64,000 bases of DNA from Aquarana catesbeiana (GCF_042186555.1 NC_133328.1:501049106-501113105); one strand, 5' to 3'. Numbered from the stretch's first letter, positions 32,275 through 44,300 are shown. Program-made: numbers and translations. Notes: generated by a model from the letters alone, not told the origin.

Positions 32275-32912
32275 TTAAGGTCTTCTACCTTTTGCTAACC
32301 TGAACACCTCCTGTGTTCTGGTCCGATGTACCTCCCCACAGTCATGCTGCTCCCCCTCATACTGCATCAATTGTGAAAGAGTGTAGGTGGCATTGTGGGT
32401 CAAGGTAAGGTTTCTGGGTGTTAAATCCACTAGCCATCTGGCTACCCTTTGGGAGGATACTCTGCTGAGGGTACGTTCCAAAAGCATTTTAATCGGAGAA
32501 TGGGGTGTCTGCAGAATGATTTTGCCAAATCCCACAACATGCTCTGTGGCAAGAACCACCCAATGTGCTGCCAAAAGGTTTCTGAAACATTCGTCGAATC
32601 CCATCTCTACCTGGCTTAGTACAGGTACCCCTTTTCCCTGCCTCTCTTGCAACAACACTGCTGTTGTTGCTACTGCAGAGTCATACACTTGTAGCCCAAA
32701 GGGCAAATCGGCATTCGGACTGCTCAAGGCCGGGACCTGCATCAGACTCACCTTTAGCTTGGTGAAAGCTTGCTCATGCTCTCCCAAGCAGTCTAAAGGG
32801 TCTGTTTCCTTCTTGTCTCCTTTGAGAAAATACAGGGGTCTTACCTTTTCCGCAAACCCTTCAATGAAGTCTCTGCAGAAACCAGTGGTCTTCCATTCAT
32901 AAGGGCAAGCTT
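32275..32912 (-). pseudogene. pol: Endogenous retroviral RT, C-terminal connection region, truncated
   Basis: The minus-strand frame from 32912 reads a thumb/connection stretch (YEWKTTGFCRDFIEGFAEKV, EHEQAFTKLKVSL, TYTLSQLMQYEG) typical of retroviral RT before RNase H. The catalytic YxDD region, protease and gag are not found beyond it. The provirus is therefore truncated at about 32912. Confidence 0.7.
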
Positions 32913-33363
32913 TTAGAATGGCTAATCATTGACTTAATAGAAAACCTGATTGATGTTTAAAGGTTTCAAGACAATTAGAAAGTGGTTCGTCCTGTAACAA
33001 TTTAAGGCATTATTTTCTTCCTAAGAGGAAAAGGTCTTTTACTTGCAACATAAAGTGGTTATAAAGCCTAAATATTTTTTACCTTAATGCATTGCATATT
33101 GCCTTGCAATAAGGCAAAATATGTCCAGGCATCAGTATCCCCCCCCCTTCCTTTTACTCGTGTCCCCATTGAAATCGGCTTTCTATCCTCTCATCTCACT
33201 TCGTGGAGGGGAGGAGCCAGGAGCGCTGCTGAGGAAGAGGAGGTTAGAGGCCGCTATGTGCTCAAAGCTAAATTTCTTTATGTTAACTGGACACTCTTAC
33301 CGGAAAGTCTATGTGGTAATTGGCATCACCCCACATTTAGATACAAATATATAAGCATAAAGA
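32913..33363. repeat. MITE fragment and unrecognised DNA
   Basis: From about 33048: aaagtggttataaagcc, ttttttaccttaatgcattgcat and then GC-rich sequence. This is a start-of-family pattern like 44779 and 59981. The right half is missing. Confidence 0.4.
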
Positions 33364-34617
33364 TGTAGTAAGGTCCCAGGCCTCGGTCTAATGAGAACCT
33401 CCAGGGCCAGAGATAGCTGACATCCTTCTGTGTATAGTGGGTTGCGAGGCATGGTGATTAAAGTCATTGGGCGCCAGACACTCCTTGAATGCAAAAGAGA
33501 GTTTATTTCTCTTCACAAACTTTTGGGGGAAAGAGGCTTAGGGCCAGGACACCCTTAGGTAGTTGCAAGTTCAATTGGCAGCCTCTGAGACTTCAACAGG
33601 AGAACAGCCATGCAGGGAAAGGCATCCAGCAAGACGCCACATCTGCATGTGCAGGAATGCTGTCTCCTATGGCAACAGTTTTTAAACAGTTCCTAACACA
33701 AACATAACAGTTCCTTTCTCTTTCACTACAACCACTCCTAGTAGTTCTTCAGCCCACTGAGCTCCCTTTCTTTCACTAGACCCGCTGATTCACTGCCACT
33801 AAATCCCTTAAACTCCTCCAATCTTCACAGTGGTATCTTCCCCAAGTGTCACCACCACTTCTCTGCTGGGTCCCTAGCTTGGCACTCAAGATACTTCTCA
33901 AGCTTCACCCCACTAGCCTACTCAGTCCCTGGCTTGACACACAAGGCTGTTCTGCAAGCGTCACCTCCGCTGGCTGGGTCCCTGGCTTGATACCCTCTGA
34001 AGTTTACCGATTCTTCACCATCCCTGATCGGTGAGAATACTGCTCCGGTACTTGCTTCAGTTACTCACTGTGTTCCCTGGTAATAAGGTGGTTGGTGCCT
34101 TAGTAGCAACAGCTTCCATTCTACCTCCGACCACGACAGGTTCTCTGACCGGCAGAACCATCACTTGTGGTTGGACTGCAAGACTCAGTCCCAACCCTGC
34201 GATGCTCTCTTGCTTCTGGATAGGACCTCAGATAGCCTAACAGCCAGATGTGCCTGGGATAGGCCTAATCTCTGGCCTAGCAGCTTGGGCAATACAACCC
34301 AGAGAGCCGTCCAGGTGGCACAGAACACAGATCACCTCACACTCCACCCTAATATATAGGCTCTCCCAGCAGGCCACGGGGGTCCAAAAAAACCCTGTCC
34401 ATTGGCTGAGATACCCCATACATCCAAAATCTGTCCTTGTGTTGCCCTTCTCATATCTAGTGCCACCAAGTGCCCGACCACATAGTGGTAGAGGAGAAAA
34501 GTGCAACAAGGCCAATCTTAGGGAGAATTCAATAGATCTCTAACAATCAACCAGGACAACTACTCCTGGCAATTAAATTTGTGAGGAGCAACCCTGCCTA
34601 AACTCCAGGGTGCTACA
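33364..34617 (-). mobile_element. Solo LTR, 1254 bp, with 4-bp target duplication
   Basis: On the minus strand it begins TGTAGCACCCTGGAGTTTAG and ends TTACTACA. AAGA flanks both sides (33360-33363, 34618-34621), a 4-bp duplication. It contains tatatatt, an AATAAA in gaaataaactctc, and tgtctggcgcccaatgac near the end. No internal retroviral sequence accompanies it, so it arose by LTR-LTR recombination. It is the reference copy for those at 15927 and 35161. Confidence 0.85.
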
Positions 34618-34621
34618 AAGA

Positions 34622-35160
34622 TATTTATTATTTAAATAAGCAAAGCTTTATATTTTGTCCAGCATGAGGCAGATTTTTGGCCTTACTCACAGCTTTAATG
34701 TCAAATCTGGGAGTTTCAGCAATGTGTTCTAAGCAGTACACTAGAACAGTATACAATTCCTTTAATTGGTCAACAGTGGAACCAAAGTTGGCATGCAGTG
34801 CTCTTTGCAATTCCAGTAACTTTGATTCTCTGAACTCTCATTCTGGTTCATTACATTTTCAGGTTCCACATTTAAGTCTACCCTTGGGCCATGTTGGGAA
34901 TCATTCGCTTACACACTTATAAGAGACCTCCCCCTTTCTAGTGGTTCCAGACTTAATCTGTAGGGGTCCCATTGAAGACCTGAGGCCCATGAGATATCAG
35001 GGTCCTGGTTGCTTGGTGATTGCACTCAGTGTAACCTTTCCTATCACTGCCATATTTGGGTGTTATAGGAGGGGTTCAATGGTACTCAAAAACATGCCCT
35101 GTAGTAAATTCCAACTTCCTCCTTTCTAGGGTTCTAAAGGGAAAAGCACATGTGTACAAA
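34622..35160 (-). pseudogene. Possible retroviral coding remnant, unidentified
   Basis: The minus strand has frame fragments such as SKLLELQRALHANFGSTVDQ (about 34830-34780) and VTLSAITKQPG (about 35020). They sit between two LTRs of one family but lack known motifs. They could be gag/pro debris of that family or of the minus-strand provirus, or chance. Confidence 0.25.
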
Positions 35161-37562
35161 TGTAGCACCCTGATGTTTAGGCAAAGTTGCTCCTAAATTT
35201 ACCTGCCAGGTATAGTTACCTTGGCTCATTGTTAGGGATCAATTGAGTTCACCCTAAGTCTGGAATTGCTGCACTTCTCTCTTCTGCCGCTAGGTGGCCG
35301 GGTACCTGGTGACATTAGATAAGACAAGGGCAAAACAAGGACAGATTAGGAGTATATGGAGTATCTCAGTCAATGGGCAGGGGTTTTCTTAAATCCCTTG
35401 GCCTGCTGGAAGAACCTATATATTTGGGTGGTGTCAGGTGATCCCGGTTCTGTGCCACCTGGACGGCTGTCTGGGTGGACATGTGTTGTATTGCCCGGGC
35501 TGCTAGGCCAGAGTTTGGGCCTATCCCGGGCACATCTGGCTGTTAGGCTGTCTGAGGGCCTATCCAGAAGCAAGAGAGCAGCGTAGGGTTGGGACTGCGG
35601 CTTGCAGTCCAACAAGGAGCAATGGTTCTGAAAACCTGTTGTGGTCGGAGGTAGAGGGAAAGCTGTCGCCACTAAGGGACCACCCACCTTATTACCAGGG
35701 ACCACAGTGAGTAGCTGAAGCATGTACCGGAGCAGTATTTTTACCAACCGGGGATGGTGAAGAATTGGGAAACTTCAGCAGGTGTCAAGCCAGGGACCCA
35801 GCCAGCGGAGGTGACGCTTGCAGAGTATAAATAAAAGAAAAAAACCGCGCTGAAAAATAATATAAACACTTAAAGCTGCACGAATAAAACACCAATACCT
35901 GTGTACAATAAAAATAAAAGAGAAAACAAACGTGCGCTCATAATGAACGTAATCTGTGTAAAAAATACATAATCTAAATCCCTGTAAGAAAATCAGAAAT
36001 GTGCATCAAAAAATATTGATAATTAATAAATGGTAAAAAGCTGTGAAAAAAATATGCTTAAAAAGTGTCATAACATTTCAAGAAAAGTTTTCACAACCCA
36101 AATGGATAAGGAACAGTCCTTAGATGAAATACTCCAAGGAGCGAAAGTTCTTATGATGAACAGTAGGAGAGGGAGTCCCATACATAAACAGTTACTTCAC
36201 AGAAGCAGGAGGAAGCATCCACCTTCCGACCAGTCAGACACTGCACATATATATGGAGAGGGAGGGAAATGAGGATAAGAGCTCTCATATAGTCCCACAG
36301 TATTAAAAGGTGGACCCTTACCCTCAATGATGGACCTCCTCTCTGGCGAGGTCTCACACGCAGGCAGACTTTGCCCTCTGCAGGGACTGTGGATGGATGA
36401 TGTCCGGATCCAGCTCATACAGTGCGCGTCTCCAGCTTGGCTTCTACCAACTCATCCACCTAGGGGGGGAGGGAGTGACAAGCACACTTTGGCCTGATGT
36501 TTCATCCACTGATGCGCATGTCTCTAAGATTTGAACATACATATGCGAGTTAGCACACTGAGGACTGATTTTGGCCAAAATCAGTCCTCAGCGTGCTAAC
36601 TCGCATATGTATGTTCAAATCTTAGAGACATGCGCATCAGTGGATGAAACATCAGGCCAAAGTGTGCTTGTCACTCCCTCCCCCCCCAGGTGGATGAGTT
36701 GGTAGAAGCCAAGCTGGAGACGCACACTGTATGATCTGGATCCGGACATCATCCATCCACAGTCCCTGCAGAGGGCAAAGTCTGCCTGCGTGTGAGACCT
36801 CGCCAGAGAGGAGGTCCATCATTGAGGGTAAGGGTCCACCTTTTAATACTGTGGGACTATATGAGAGCTCTTATCCTCATTTCCCTCCCTCTCCATATAT
36901 ATGTGCAGTGTCTGACTGGTCGGAAGGTGGATGCTTCCTCCTGCTTCTGTGAAGTAACTGTTTATGTATGGGACTCCCTCTCCTACTATTCATCATAAGA
37001 ACTTTCGCTCCTTGGAGTATTTCATCTAAGGACTGTTCCTTATCCATTTGGGTTGTGAAAACTTTTCTTGAAATGTTATGACACTTTTTAAGCATATTTT
37101 TTTCACAGCTTTTTACCATTTATTAATTATCAATATTTTTTGATGCACATTTCTGATTTTCTTACAGGGATTTAGATTATGAATTTTTGACGCTTGCAGA
37201 GTAGCCTTGTGTCCCAAGCCAGGGATCGAGCAGGCCAATGGGGTTAGGCTTGAGAAGTATCTGGAGTGCCAAGCTAGGGACCCAGCAGAGAGCCAGGGGT
37301 CACGCTTGAGGAGGATACTAAAATGAAGTTTGAAAGAGCTCATGGGATTCAGCGGCAGTGAATCAGCAAGTCTGGTGAGAGAGACTGGGAGCTCAGTGGG
37401 TTGAGAACCTGCAAGAAGTGATTGTAGGAAAAGTAAACGACAACTTGTGTTAGGAACTGTTCTAAGACTGTTGCCATAGGAGACAGTATTATTACACATG
37501 CAGATGTGGTGTCTTGCTGGATGCCTTTCCCTACATGGTTGTCTACTCGAAGAGTCTGCCAG
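35161..37562 (+). mobile_element. LTR of the TGTAGCACCC family, split by a snap-back element
   Basis: The LTR portions are 35161-35827 and 37188-37562. The start TGTAGCACCC, tatatattt (about 35420) and the paired gtgtcaagccagggacccag blocks match the other copies. It keeps the region around 37205-37440 that is missing in the 15927 copy. The 3' end is lost at about 37562, where MITE sequence begins. Confidence 0.75.
35828..37187. mobile_element. 1.36-kb snap-back element with 16-bp target duplication
   Basis: The arms 35967-36570 and 36571-37182 are reverse complements with very few mismatches; they turn at gattttggccaaaatc. A further 140-bp AT-rich tail lies on the left only. The 16-bp tgacgcttgcagagta is present at 35812-35827 and 37188-37203. 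Each arm yields the same 80-codon frame on opposite strands, a consequence of symmetry. Inverted ends plus a long duplication fit a retroposed hairpin better than a DNA transposon. Confidence 0.85.
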
Positions 37563-38422
37563 GATACCGCTGGATGCCTGGAAAGGTAAGTACCCTAATA
37601 TTAAAAGTCAACTGCTACAGTATTTGTAGCTGCTGACTTTGAATTTTTTTTGGGAGGAGCCTGGAGCTCCTCATTAATGTGCAGCCAGTCAATTATTCAG
37701 AATAGTCTGAGGGTTTTTTGGTGCACTTGCTAAACAAACAAGACTCAACAAAAGTTATACCATTTTCACTATGCCCCATCATCAGGATATGGATTATTTA
37801 ATTTTAGTTAGTCAATTATGCAGTTAATTTGGCTTTTCTTAGTTCACTTACAGAAGAAGATGGTCACCTGTTGCCATATGTCTCTTGCTGGATGCCCAGC
37901 CAAAGCACACAACCAACCAGTTCAGCAGCAGCTCCGTGTTTTTCCATGTATGTGCACAGGTGAAGAAAGGTTTAAGACCTCCCAGTTAGCCGTCTATGTG
38001 CATGCACTGGAATGTCCACGCGTGCACAGATGCCAGGAAAACAGGGAAACCAGCGCTTACACAGTGAGGCCTCAGGGCTCTCTCAGCACCCAAAGCCTGC
38101 TCCACATCTGCATGTGCAAAGCGAGTGGGAAAATAAAACCCATAATTCTTGCCTAGGCTCCCCTAGGGGAGAAACATGAAAATGTTGCTTTGCAGCACAA
38201 ATACTTAGTTATATAAAAAATAATGTCTAATTGTAAGAGAAGGGGGGGGGGGTCAGGACATCATAAGATGACCTCTTGAAGGTCCACTTTAAGGTGAGTT
38301 AAGGTAGAACTAATAAGGTGTGTCAAGGTAGAACTAAAGTCACTTGAAGAAACCCACACCAATGAGTTTAGTTTAGGTTATGTAGTATGTAGAAAAAAAA
38401 GCTTTAGACTAAGCTGTTGTCT
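37563..38422. other. MITE fragment and unrecognised DNA
   Basis: 37575-37690 is the inverted relative of the MITE at 62219-62641 (ggtaagtaccctaatattaaaagtc..gctacagt..gtagctgctgactt). 37700-38422 has no recognisable gene or repeat. Confidence 0.4.
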
Positions 38423-38426
38423 TTAA

Positions 38427-40205
38427 CCACTTGACCACTGGGCACTTAAACCTCCTTAATAACCAGATCAGCTTTCAGTGCTCTCACATTTTGAATGACA
38501 ATTACCCAGTCATGCAACACTGTACCTATATGACATTTTTGTCCTTTTTTTCACACAAATAGAGCTTTCTTTTGGTGGTTCTTTATTTTTTGCGCTATAA
38601 AAGAAAAAAGACCGAAAATTCTTTAAAAAAATGCATTTTTCTTCGTTTCTGCTTTAAAATTTTGCAAATTAGTAATTTTTTTCATATATTTTGGCCAAAA
38701 TTTATACCAATACTAATCTTTAAAATAACCCAAATCGGTGTATATTATTTGGTCTTTGTGAAAGTTATAGAGTCCAAAAGCTATGGTGCCATTATCTAAA
38801 AACTGATCACACCTGAAGTACTGACGGCCTATCTAATTTCTTGAGACCCTAACATGCCAGAAAAGTACAAGTTCCCCCCAAATGACCGTTTTTTGGAAAG
38901 AAGACATTCCAAGGTATTTAGAAAGATGCATGATGAGTTTTTTGAAGTTGTCATTTTTTCCCACAATTCTTTGCAAAATCAAGATTTTTTTTTCTTTTTT
39001 TTTTTCACAAAATTGTCATATTAGCAGGTTATTTCTCACACACAGCATATGCATACCACAAATTACACCCCAAAACACATTCTGCTATTACTCCCGAGTA
39101 TGGCGATACCACATGTGTGAGACTTTTACACAGCGTGGCCACATACAGAGGCCCAACATGCAAGGAGAACCTTCAGGCGTTCTGGAGCACCCAGGCCAAT
39201 TCTGACATTTCTCTCCTACATGTAAAAATCATCAAATATTTGCTAGAAAATTACATAGAACCCCAAAACATTATATATGTTTTTTTTAGCAAAGACCCTA
39301 GAGAATACATTGGAAACTTTTTATCTCACACGGTATTTGCGCAGCAATTTTTCGAACGCGTTTTTTTTGGGAAAAAAAACAGTTTTGTGCTTTAAAAAAA
39401 AACAAAACAGTAAAGTTTCCCAATGTTTTGGCATAATGTGAAAGATGAAGTTATGCCGAGTAAATAGATACCTAACATGTCACCCTTCAAAATTGCACAC
39501 GCTTGTGGAATGGCGCCAAACTTCGCTACTTAAACATCCCCATAGGGGACGCTTTAAAATTTTTTAATAGTTACATGTTTTGAGTTACAGAGGAGGTCTA
39601 GGGCCAAAATTATTGCTCTCGCTCAAACTTTCACAGTGATACCTCACATGTGTGGTTTGAACACCATTTTCATATGTGGGCGGGACTTACGTATGCAAGC
39701 ACACAGGGACATGCAAGCACACAGGGACACGGGGAAAATTTTTTTTTTTTTTTTTTTATTGTTCATTTTACTTTATTTATTTTAGCTTGATGCTTTTTTC
39801 CAAAAAATAATTTTTTTGATCACTTTCATTCCTATTACAAGGAATGTAAACATCCCTTGTAATAGGAATATGGCATGACAGGTCCTCTTTACAGTGAGAT
39901 AAGACCCCACATCTCACCTCTAGGCTGGGAAGCCTGAAATGAAAAAAAAAAAAAAAAAAGATCCCGGCTTCGATCATAGCGGTGAGTCGGTAGAAGCACC
40001 TGAGGGTGGCGGGAGGGGGCACGTCCCCTCTCGCCTCCCGTAAGAATGATCAAGCAGTGGAACAGCTGCTATGATCATTCTTACGGTGTAGGGAATCGCC
40101 GGCTGAAAAAGCGGAAATCTGAATGATGCCTGTAGCTGCAGGCATCATTCAGATATCCCCGCACAAATTCAAGGACGTCGTATGACGGCCGGTGGCGGGA
40201 AGTAG
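38427..40205. mobile_element. TTAA-ended nonautonomous element, ~1.8 kb
   Basis: Bounded by TTAA (38423-38426 and 40206-40209), with ends CCACTTGACCACTGGGC and GGCGGGAAGTAG. The interior carries agagctttcttttgg, the gcgataccacatgtgtgagac block and cattcctattacaaggaatg hairpins, all recurrent in the window. The family is probably piggyBac-like, judged from TTAA and CC ends. No transposase is encoded. Confidence 0.55.
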
Positions 40206-40209
40206 TTAA

Positions 40210-41557
40210 ACGCATTTTTTTATTAAGACAAAATGGTCCATTTATACATTATTTCTAACACATAGCATGTACATATCAAATATAAAATGACACCCCGAAA
40301 TAGATTCTCCTACTCATCCTGAGTACGGCGATATCGCATGTGTGAGACTTGCACAGCCTGGCCACATACAGAGGCCGAGTACAGCCGAGTATGGCAGAGT
40401 AAGGCAGAGTATGGCCGAGCATGGCTGAGCATGGCCGAGTATGGCTGAGCATGGCTGGGTATGGCTGAGTATGGCTGGGTATGGCAGAGTATGGCTGGGT
40501 ATCACCAAATATTGCAGAGTATGGCTGGGTATGGCAGAGTATGGCTGGGTATCACCAAGTATTGCAGAGTATGGCTGGGTATTGCAGAGTATGGCTAGGT
40601 ATTGCTGGGTATGGCAGAGTATGGCTGAGTATCACCAAGTATTGCAGAGTATGGCTGGGTATTGCAGAGTATGGCTGGGTATTGCTGGGTATGGCAGAGT
40701 ATGGCTGGGTATCACTGAGTATTGCAGAGTATTGCGGGGTATTGCAGAGTATTGCAGGGTATTGCAGAGTATTGCAGAGTATTGCAGGGTATTGCAGGGT
40801 ATTGCGGGGTATTGCAGGGTATTGCAGAGAATTGCGAGGTATTGCGGGGTATTGCAGAGTATTGCAGGGTATTGCAGTGTATTGCAGGGTATTGCAGAGT
40901 ATTGCAGAGTATTGCAGGGTATTGCAGTGTATTGCAGGGTATTGCAGAGTATTGCAGAGTATTGCAGGGTATTGCAGAGTAATGCAGAGTATTGCAGAGT
41001 ATTGCAGGGTATTGCAGTGTATTGCAGGGTATTGCAGAATATTGCAGAGTATTGCAGAGTATTGCAGGGTATTGCAGAGTAATGCAGAGTATTGCAGAGT
41101 ATTGCAGGGTATTGTAGAGTATTGCAGAGTAGTGCAGGGTATTGCAGACTGCAGAGTATTGCTGAGCATGGATAGATGGATCCATGGATGTGATTGCATT
41201 TGTCACAGAGCAGCGCTGTGGGCATTACAGATCCAGCCCACAGCACTGCTGCCACTGCTGCCATCCGATCTCTCCCCTCCACTGTACAGATCAGCACACA
41301 GAGGGGAGAGAGGAACCGGCGTCATGATATGACGCCGGTTTGTTTACATGTGATCGCTCTGTCATTTGACGGAGCGATCACATGGTAAACGGCCGCGATC
41401 AGTGGCCGTTTACCGTGATCCGTGATCACAGATGTTCTCGGGTGCGCGCCCGGGGGCGCGTGAGAGCAGGATTCTGGGAGAACGTCACTGTACGCCCTCC
41501 CAGAGTTATCCAACCGCCCTGCAGCCATCATTTGGCTATGGGCCGGTTGGTAACTGG
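40210..41557. mobile_element. Second TTAA-type element carrying a minisatellite
   Basis: The right end reads ggccggttggtaactgg followed by TTAA (41558-41561), a relative of the TTAACCAGTTACCAACCGG end type. The left side repeats the gcgatatcgcatgtgtgagac block seen in the previous element. Inside is the 10-bp minisatellite and palindromes acggccgcgatc..gatcagtggccgt and tgacgccgg/ccggcgtca. Confidence 0.5.
40376..41165. repeat. Minisatellite, 10-bp unit (GTATTGCAGR), ~78 units
   Basis: It starts with gtatggctgg-type units and drifts to gtattgcagg/gtattgcaga. Because ten is not divisible by three and the unit contains no stop in most frames, very long open frames appear on both strands (40481-41332 and 41297-40632). 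None has a start context or motif outside the repeat. Confidence 0.92.
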
Positions 41558-41561
41558 TTAA

Positions 41562-42848
41562 ATATGAACTCCAGCCATTTGTGACCCATGGGGGAAGTGT
41601 CCCCTTACTTCATGTCCCTATGATTTTAGTACAAGAAATGGGTGTGTGGTTGTTATCAGGACAAAAAGGTGCAAATAACAATAAAAAAAAATATATTGTC
41701 AGAAGTTCTAACTCTTCTCTACTACATTAGAATGCGTTTTTTTTTCTTTTATGATTTGCCTTCACTTCCTGTTCCTCTTGTTGCTATCTCCTAAATGTAC
41801 ATAACATAACTGGATACTAATATTTATAGGTAAAGTTGATCCAGGAAATATCCAATTGCCTCTTGGGGCATCAGGAAGGATTTTTTCCCCGCTGGAGCAA
41901 ATTGGTTTATGCTTTGCTGTTTTTTTTTTTTTGCCTTCCTCTGGATCAACTGTGGGTATATGATTGTGTTGTGTATATAGAGTTTTCCATGTTTTTTTCC
42001 CTCTTATTGCTTGAACTAGATGGACTTGTGTAATTTTTCAACCAGACTAACTTTGTAACTATGTAACAAAGGCTTGAATCCATCCTTGTTCCATTCAAAT
42101 GAAGGAATTGTCCACTGGCATTGAAGATCCACTGAGGAATTGTCTGTCTGGTATTGGAGGGAGGAATCCAAGTACCCAGGGATACCCAGGAACATTGTGA
42201 GTACAGACCTTAGTGAGGAAATCATAGTGACTGTTGCTACTGCTATTCCTGCCATCTCACTACCAGTGCTTGCCTGGCCTCAGCCTATTCTGAAGGTGTC
42301 CCGGTGCTGTTCATTTGTTGGGCTTTATTAGGGAAACTGTCCTGAGAAGTAGTATCACAGTGAACAGTGTCCTCCATTTATAAATCAGTGTTCATAGAGG
42401 GACCATGTAAAGCTATGTGCTAGGTGCCTGAATCGCGGTCCTGTTGTTTAGTACATTTCTGGTACTTCTTTAAATACAGTGATCTTTGTCTCTGACAAGA
42501 CACTGTTGGCCTTTGACATTTGATACTCTCTCTATGCTTGCATGCTTTCTCTATGCTTGTCTTCCCTGAATGCTTTGATTTCCTCTGACAGCCCAATACT
42601 TTATTGACACTTGAGCTTAATTGCTTATTGCTTAATTCTGGCTCAGAATTGTATGCATTTGTATTGCTGTTACAGAAACATTAAGCTGTAAATACCCAAA
42701 GAACAGTAAATGATGTGAATAACTCAATGCTCAATGCAGAGAGCTGCAATATGTGACAGTGATATAGATAAAAGAATAAAATATTAAATAGAACATATTT
42801 TCTCTTCCATAGCTATTCAGATTAATATAGCTCATGTCCATATAATTA
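41562..42848. other. Retroposon 3' end and unrecognised DNA
   Basis: 41840-42065 contains the common frog motif ttgaactagatggacttgtg, caaccagactaac and aactatgtaac, read as a LINE/SINE 3' end on the + strand. 42066-42848 is unrecognised; no gene. Confidence 0.4.
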
Positions 42849-42856
42849 TAACAGTA

Positions 42857-43324
42857 CAGTGGCGGCTGGTGCTCAAAATTTTTTGGGGGGGGCGCAAACA
42901 AACTGAAAACTACTGAAACCTCCCCCCCATCAATTGCAGCCTCACTGTGCCCATCAAATGCAGTCATTGTGCCCATCAAATGCAGCCATTGTGCCCATCA
43001 AATGCAGCCAATGTGCCCATCAATTGCAGCCATTGTGCCCATCAATCGCCCTGCCTCCTGATTGGTGGGGAGGAAGGTTAGTGTGAAAATAGCGAACATT
43101 AATTTGCTATCGTCACACAATTGGGTGGGATCAGGGAGCACTCTCTGCGCCCTGAGCCCACCCTATTTTGAAGCCTATTAGAGCCTCTGGCTCTAATCAG
43201 GTGCTTCAAAAAGTACCAACTCTCCCATCCCACCATAGGAATCCATGCGTCCGGCGTCCTGAAAGGGGCTGGGCGCATGGATGGGGGGGGTGCCCATGCA
43301 CCCACAGTGCACGGGCTGCCACTG
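42857..43324. mobile_element. hAT-type MITE, 468 bp, with 8-bp target duplication
   Basis: Ends CAGTGGCGGCTGG and GGGCTGCCACTG; taacagta at 42849-42856 and 43325-43332. It includes six or so units of tgcccatcaaatgcagcca (42950-43055). A relative is at 54296-54899. Confidence 0.88.
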
Positions 43325-43346
43325 TAACAGTACAACTGAACACTAA

Positions 43347-43792
43347 TGGGGCGTACACACGGTCGGACTTTTCGTCTACAAAAGTCCAACGGACGCCGAC
43401 GGACTAAAGCTGGCTGGTAATCCGATCGTGTGTGGGCTTCTCCGGACTTTCAGCAGACTTTTTCAGCCTCAAATCCGACGGACTTTAGATTTGAAACATG
43501 CTTCAAATCTTTACGTCGTAACTACGACGGACCCCGAAATCCGCTCGTCTGTGTGCTAGTCCGACAGACAAAAACCCACGCTAGGGCAGCTATTGGCTAC
43601 TGGCTATGAACTTCCTTATTTTAGTCCGGTGTACGTCATCACGTACGAATCCGTCGGACTTTTGTGTGGTCGTGTGTAGGCAAGTCCGTTCGTTAGAAAG
43701 TCTGCTGCAAGTCCGCCGAAAGTCCGCCGGAAGTCTGTCGGACAGGCTGTCGGACTTTTGTAGACGAAAAGTCCGACCGTGTGTACGCCCCA
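43347..43792. mobile_element. Harbinger MITE, 446 bp, related to the element at 24158
   Basis: Ends TGGGGCGTACACACGGTCGG and complement, each flanked by TAA (43344-43346, 43793-43795). TIRs of about 40 bp and internal tccgacgga-type repeats. The CGTACACACG-GTCGGA motif is shared with the autonomous Harbinger element, which could mobilise it. Confidence 0.9.
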
Positions 43793-44300
43793 TAAGAACT
43801 AACCACAAATGTATTATATTGTAACCTACCAATCATTAGATATGATGGCTGCATCAGCTTTTTTCTTAGCATTTTTCATTCTGTTTTCACATGGTGATCA
43901 GGCCAGTAACACACCTTCTGTATTAGTGAGGCACAACTCTGGAGGAATGAGCACAGGAGGCACAGCAGACAGCAGCCATAAAAGTCACGTGTTAAATGTA
44001 CTAACAGATTACACTAACAAACTGAAGCAAACTCCAGCTCACACTTTACAATCAGTTACAGCAAACCATTTTTTTCCTTTTGGGATAAAGGTTTTGCTTG
44101 AATAAATAAAACCTGTTCATTTTAATCACCCCTGCTAGTGTTAAGTGGTTTGTCTCATGCACGTAAACAAATACATTCTGTTACAGAGCTCGAGAGCTCG
44201 TGCTTTTGAAAAACAACAGACTTGCTGGCTGGATCACCAGATGAAACTAGAAGAAATAAAGCCAAAAAAGGAAACTAATGTAGCCATCACATTTTCTGTT
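43793..44300. other. No gene recognised
   Basis: A short open frame (43809-44105) starts with a hydrophobic stretch (AFFLAFFILFSHG) resembling a signal peptide but shows no known domain. Nothing else is supported. Confidence 0.3.

Noticed and set aside
36030..37119. Two identical 80-codon proteins on opposite strands
   Set aside because: They are the two arms of the snap-back palindrome, so the identity comes from symmetry.
40441..41332. Open frames of 160-283 codons on both strands
   Set aside because: They are products of a 10-bp tandem repeat lacking stops; they exist in several frames and have no independent motif.
43809..44105. 98-codon frame with a signal-peptide-like start
   Set aside because: No domain, no splice context and no polyadenylation support; hydrophobic starts arise often in AT-rich DNA.
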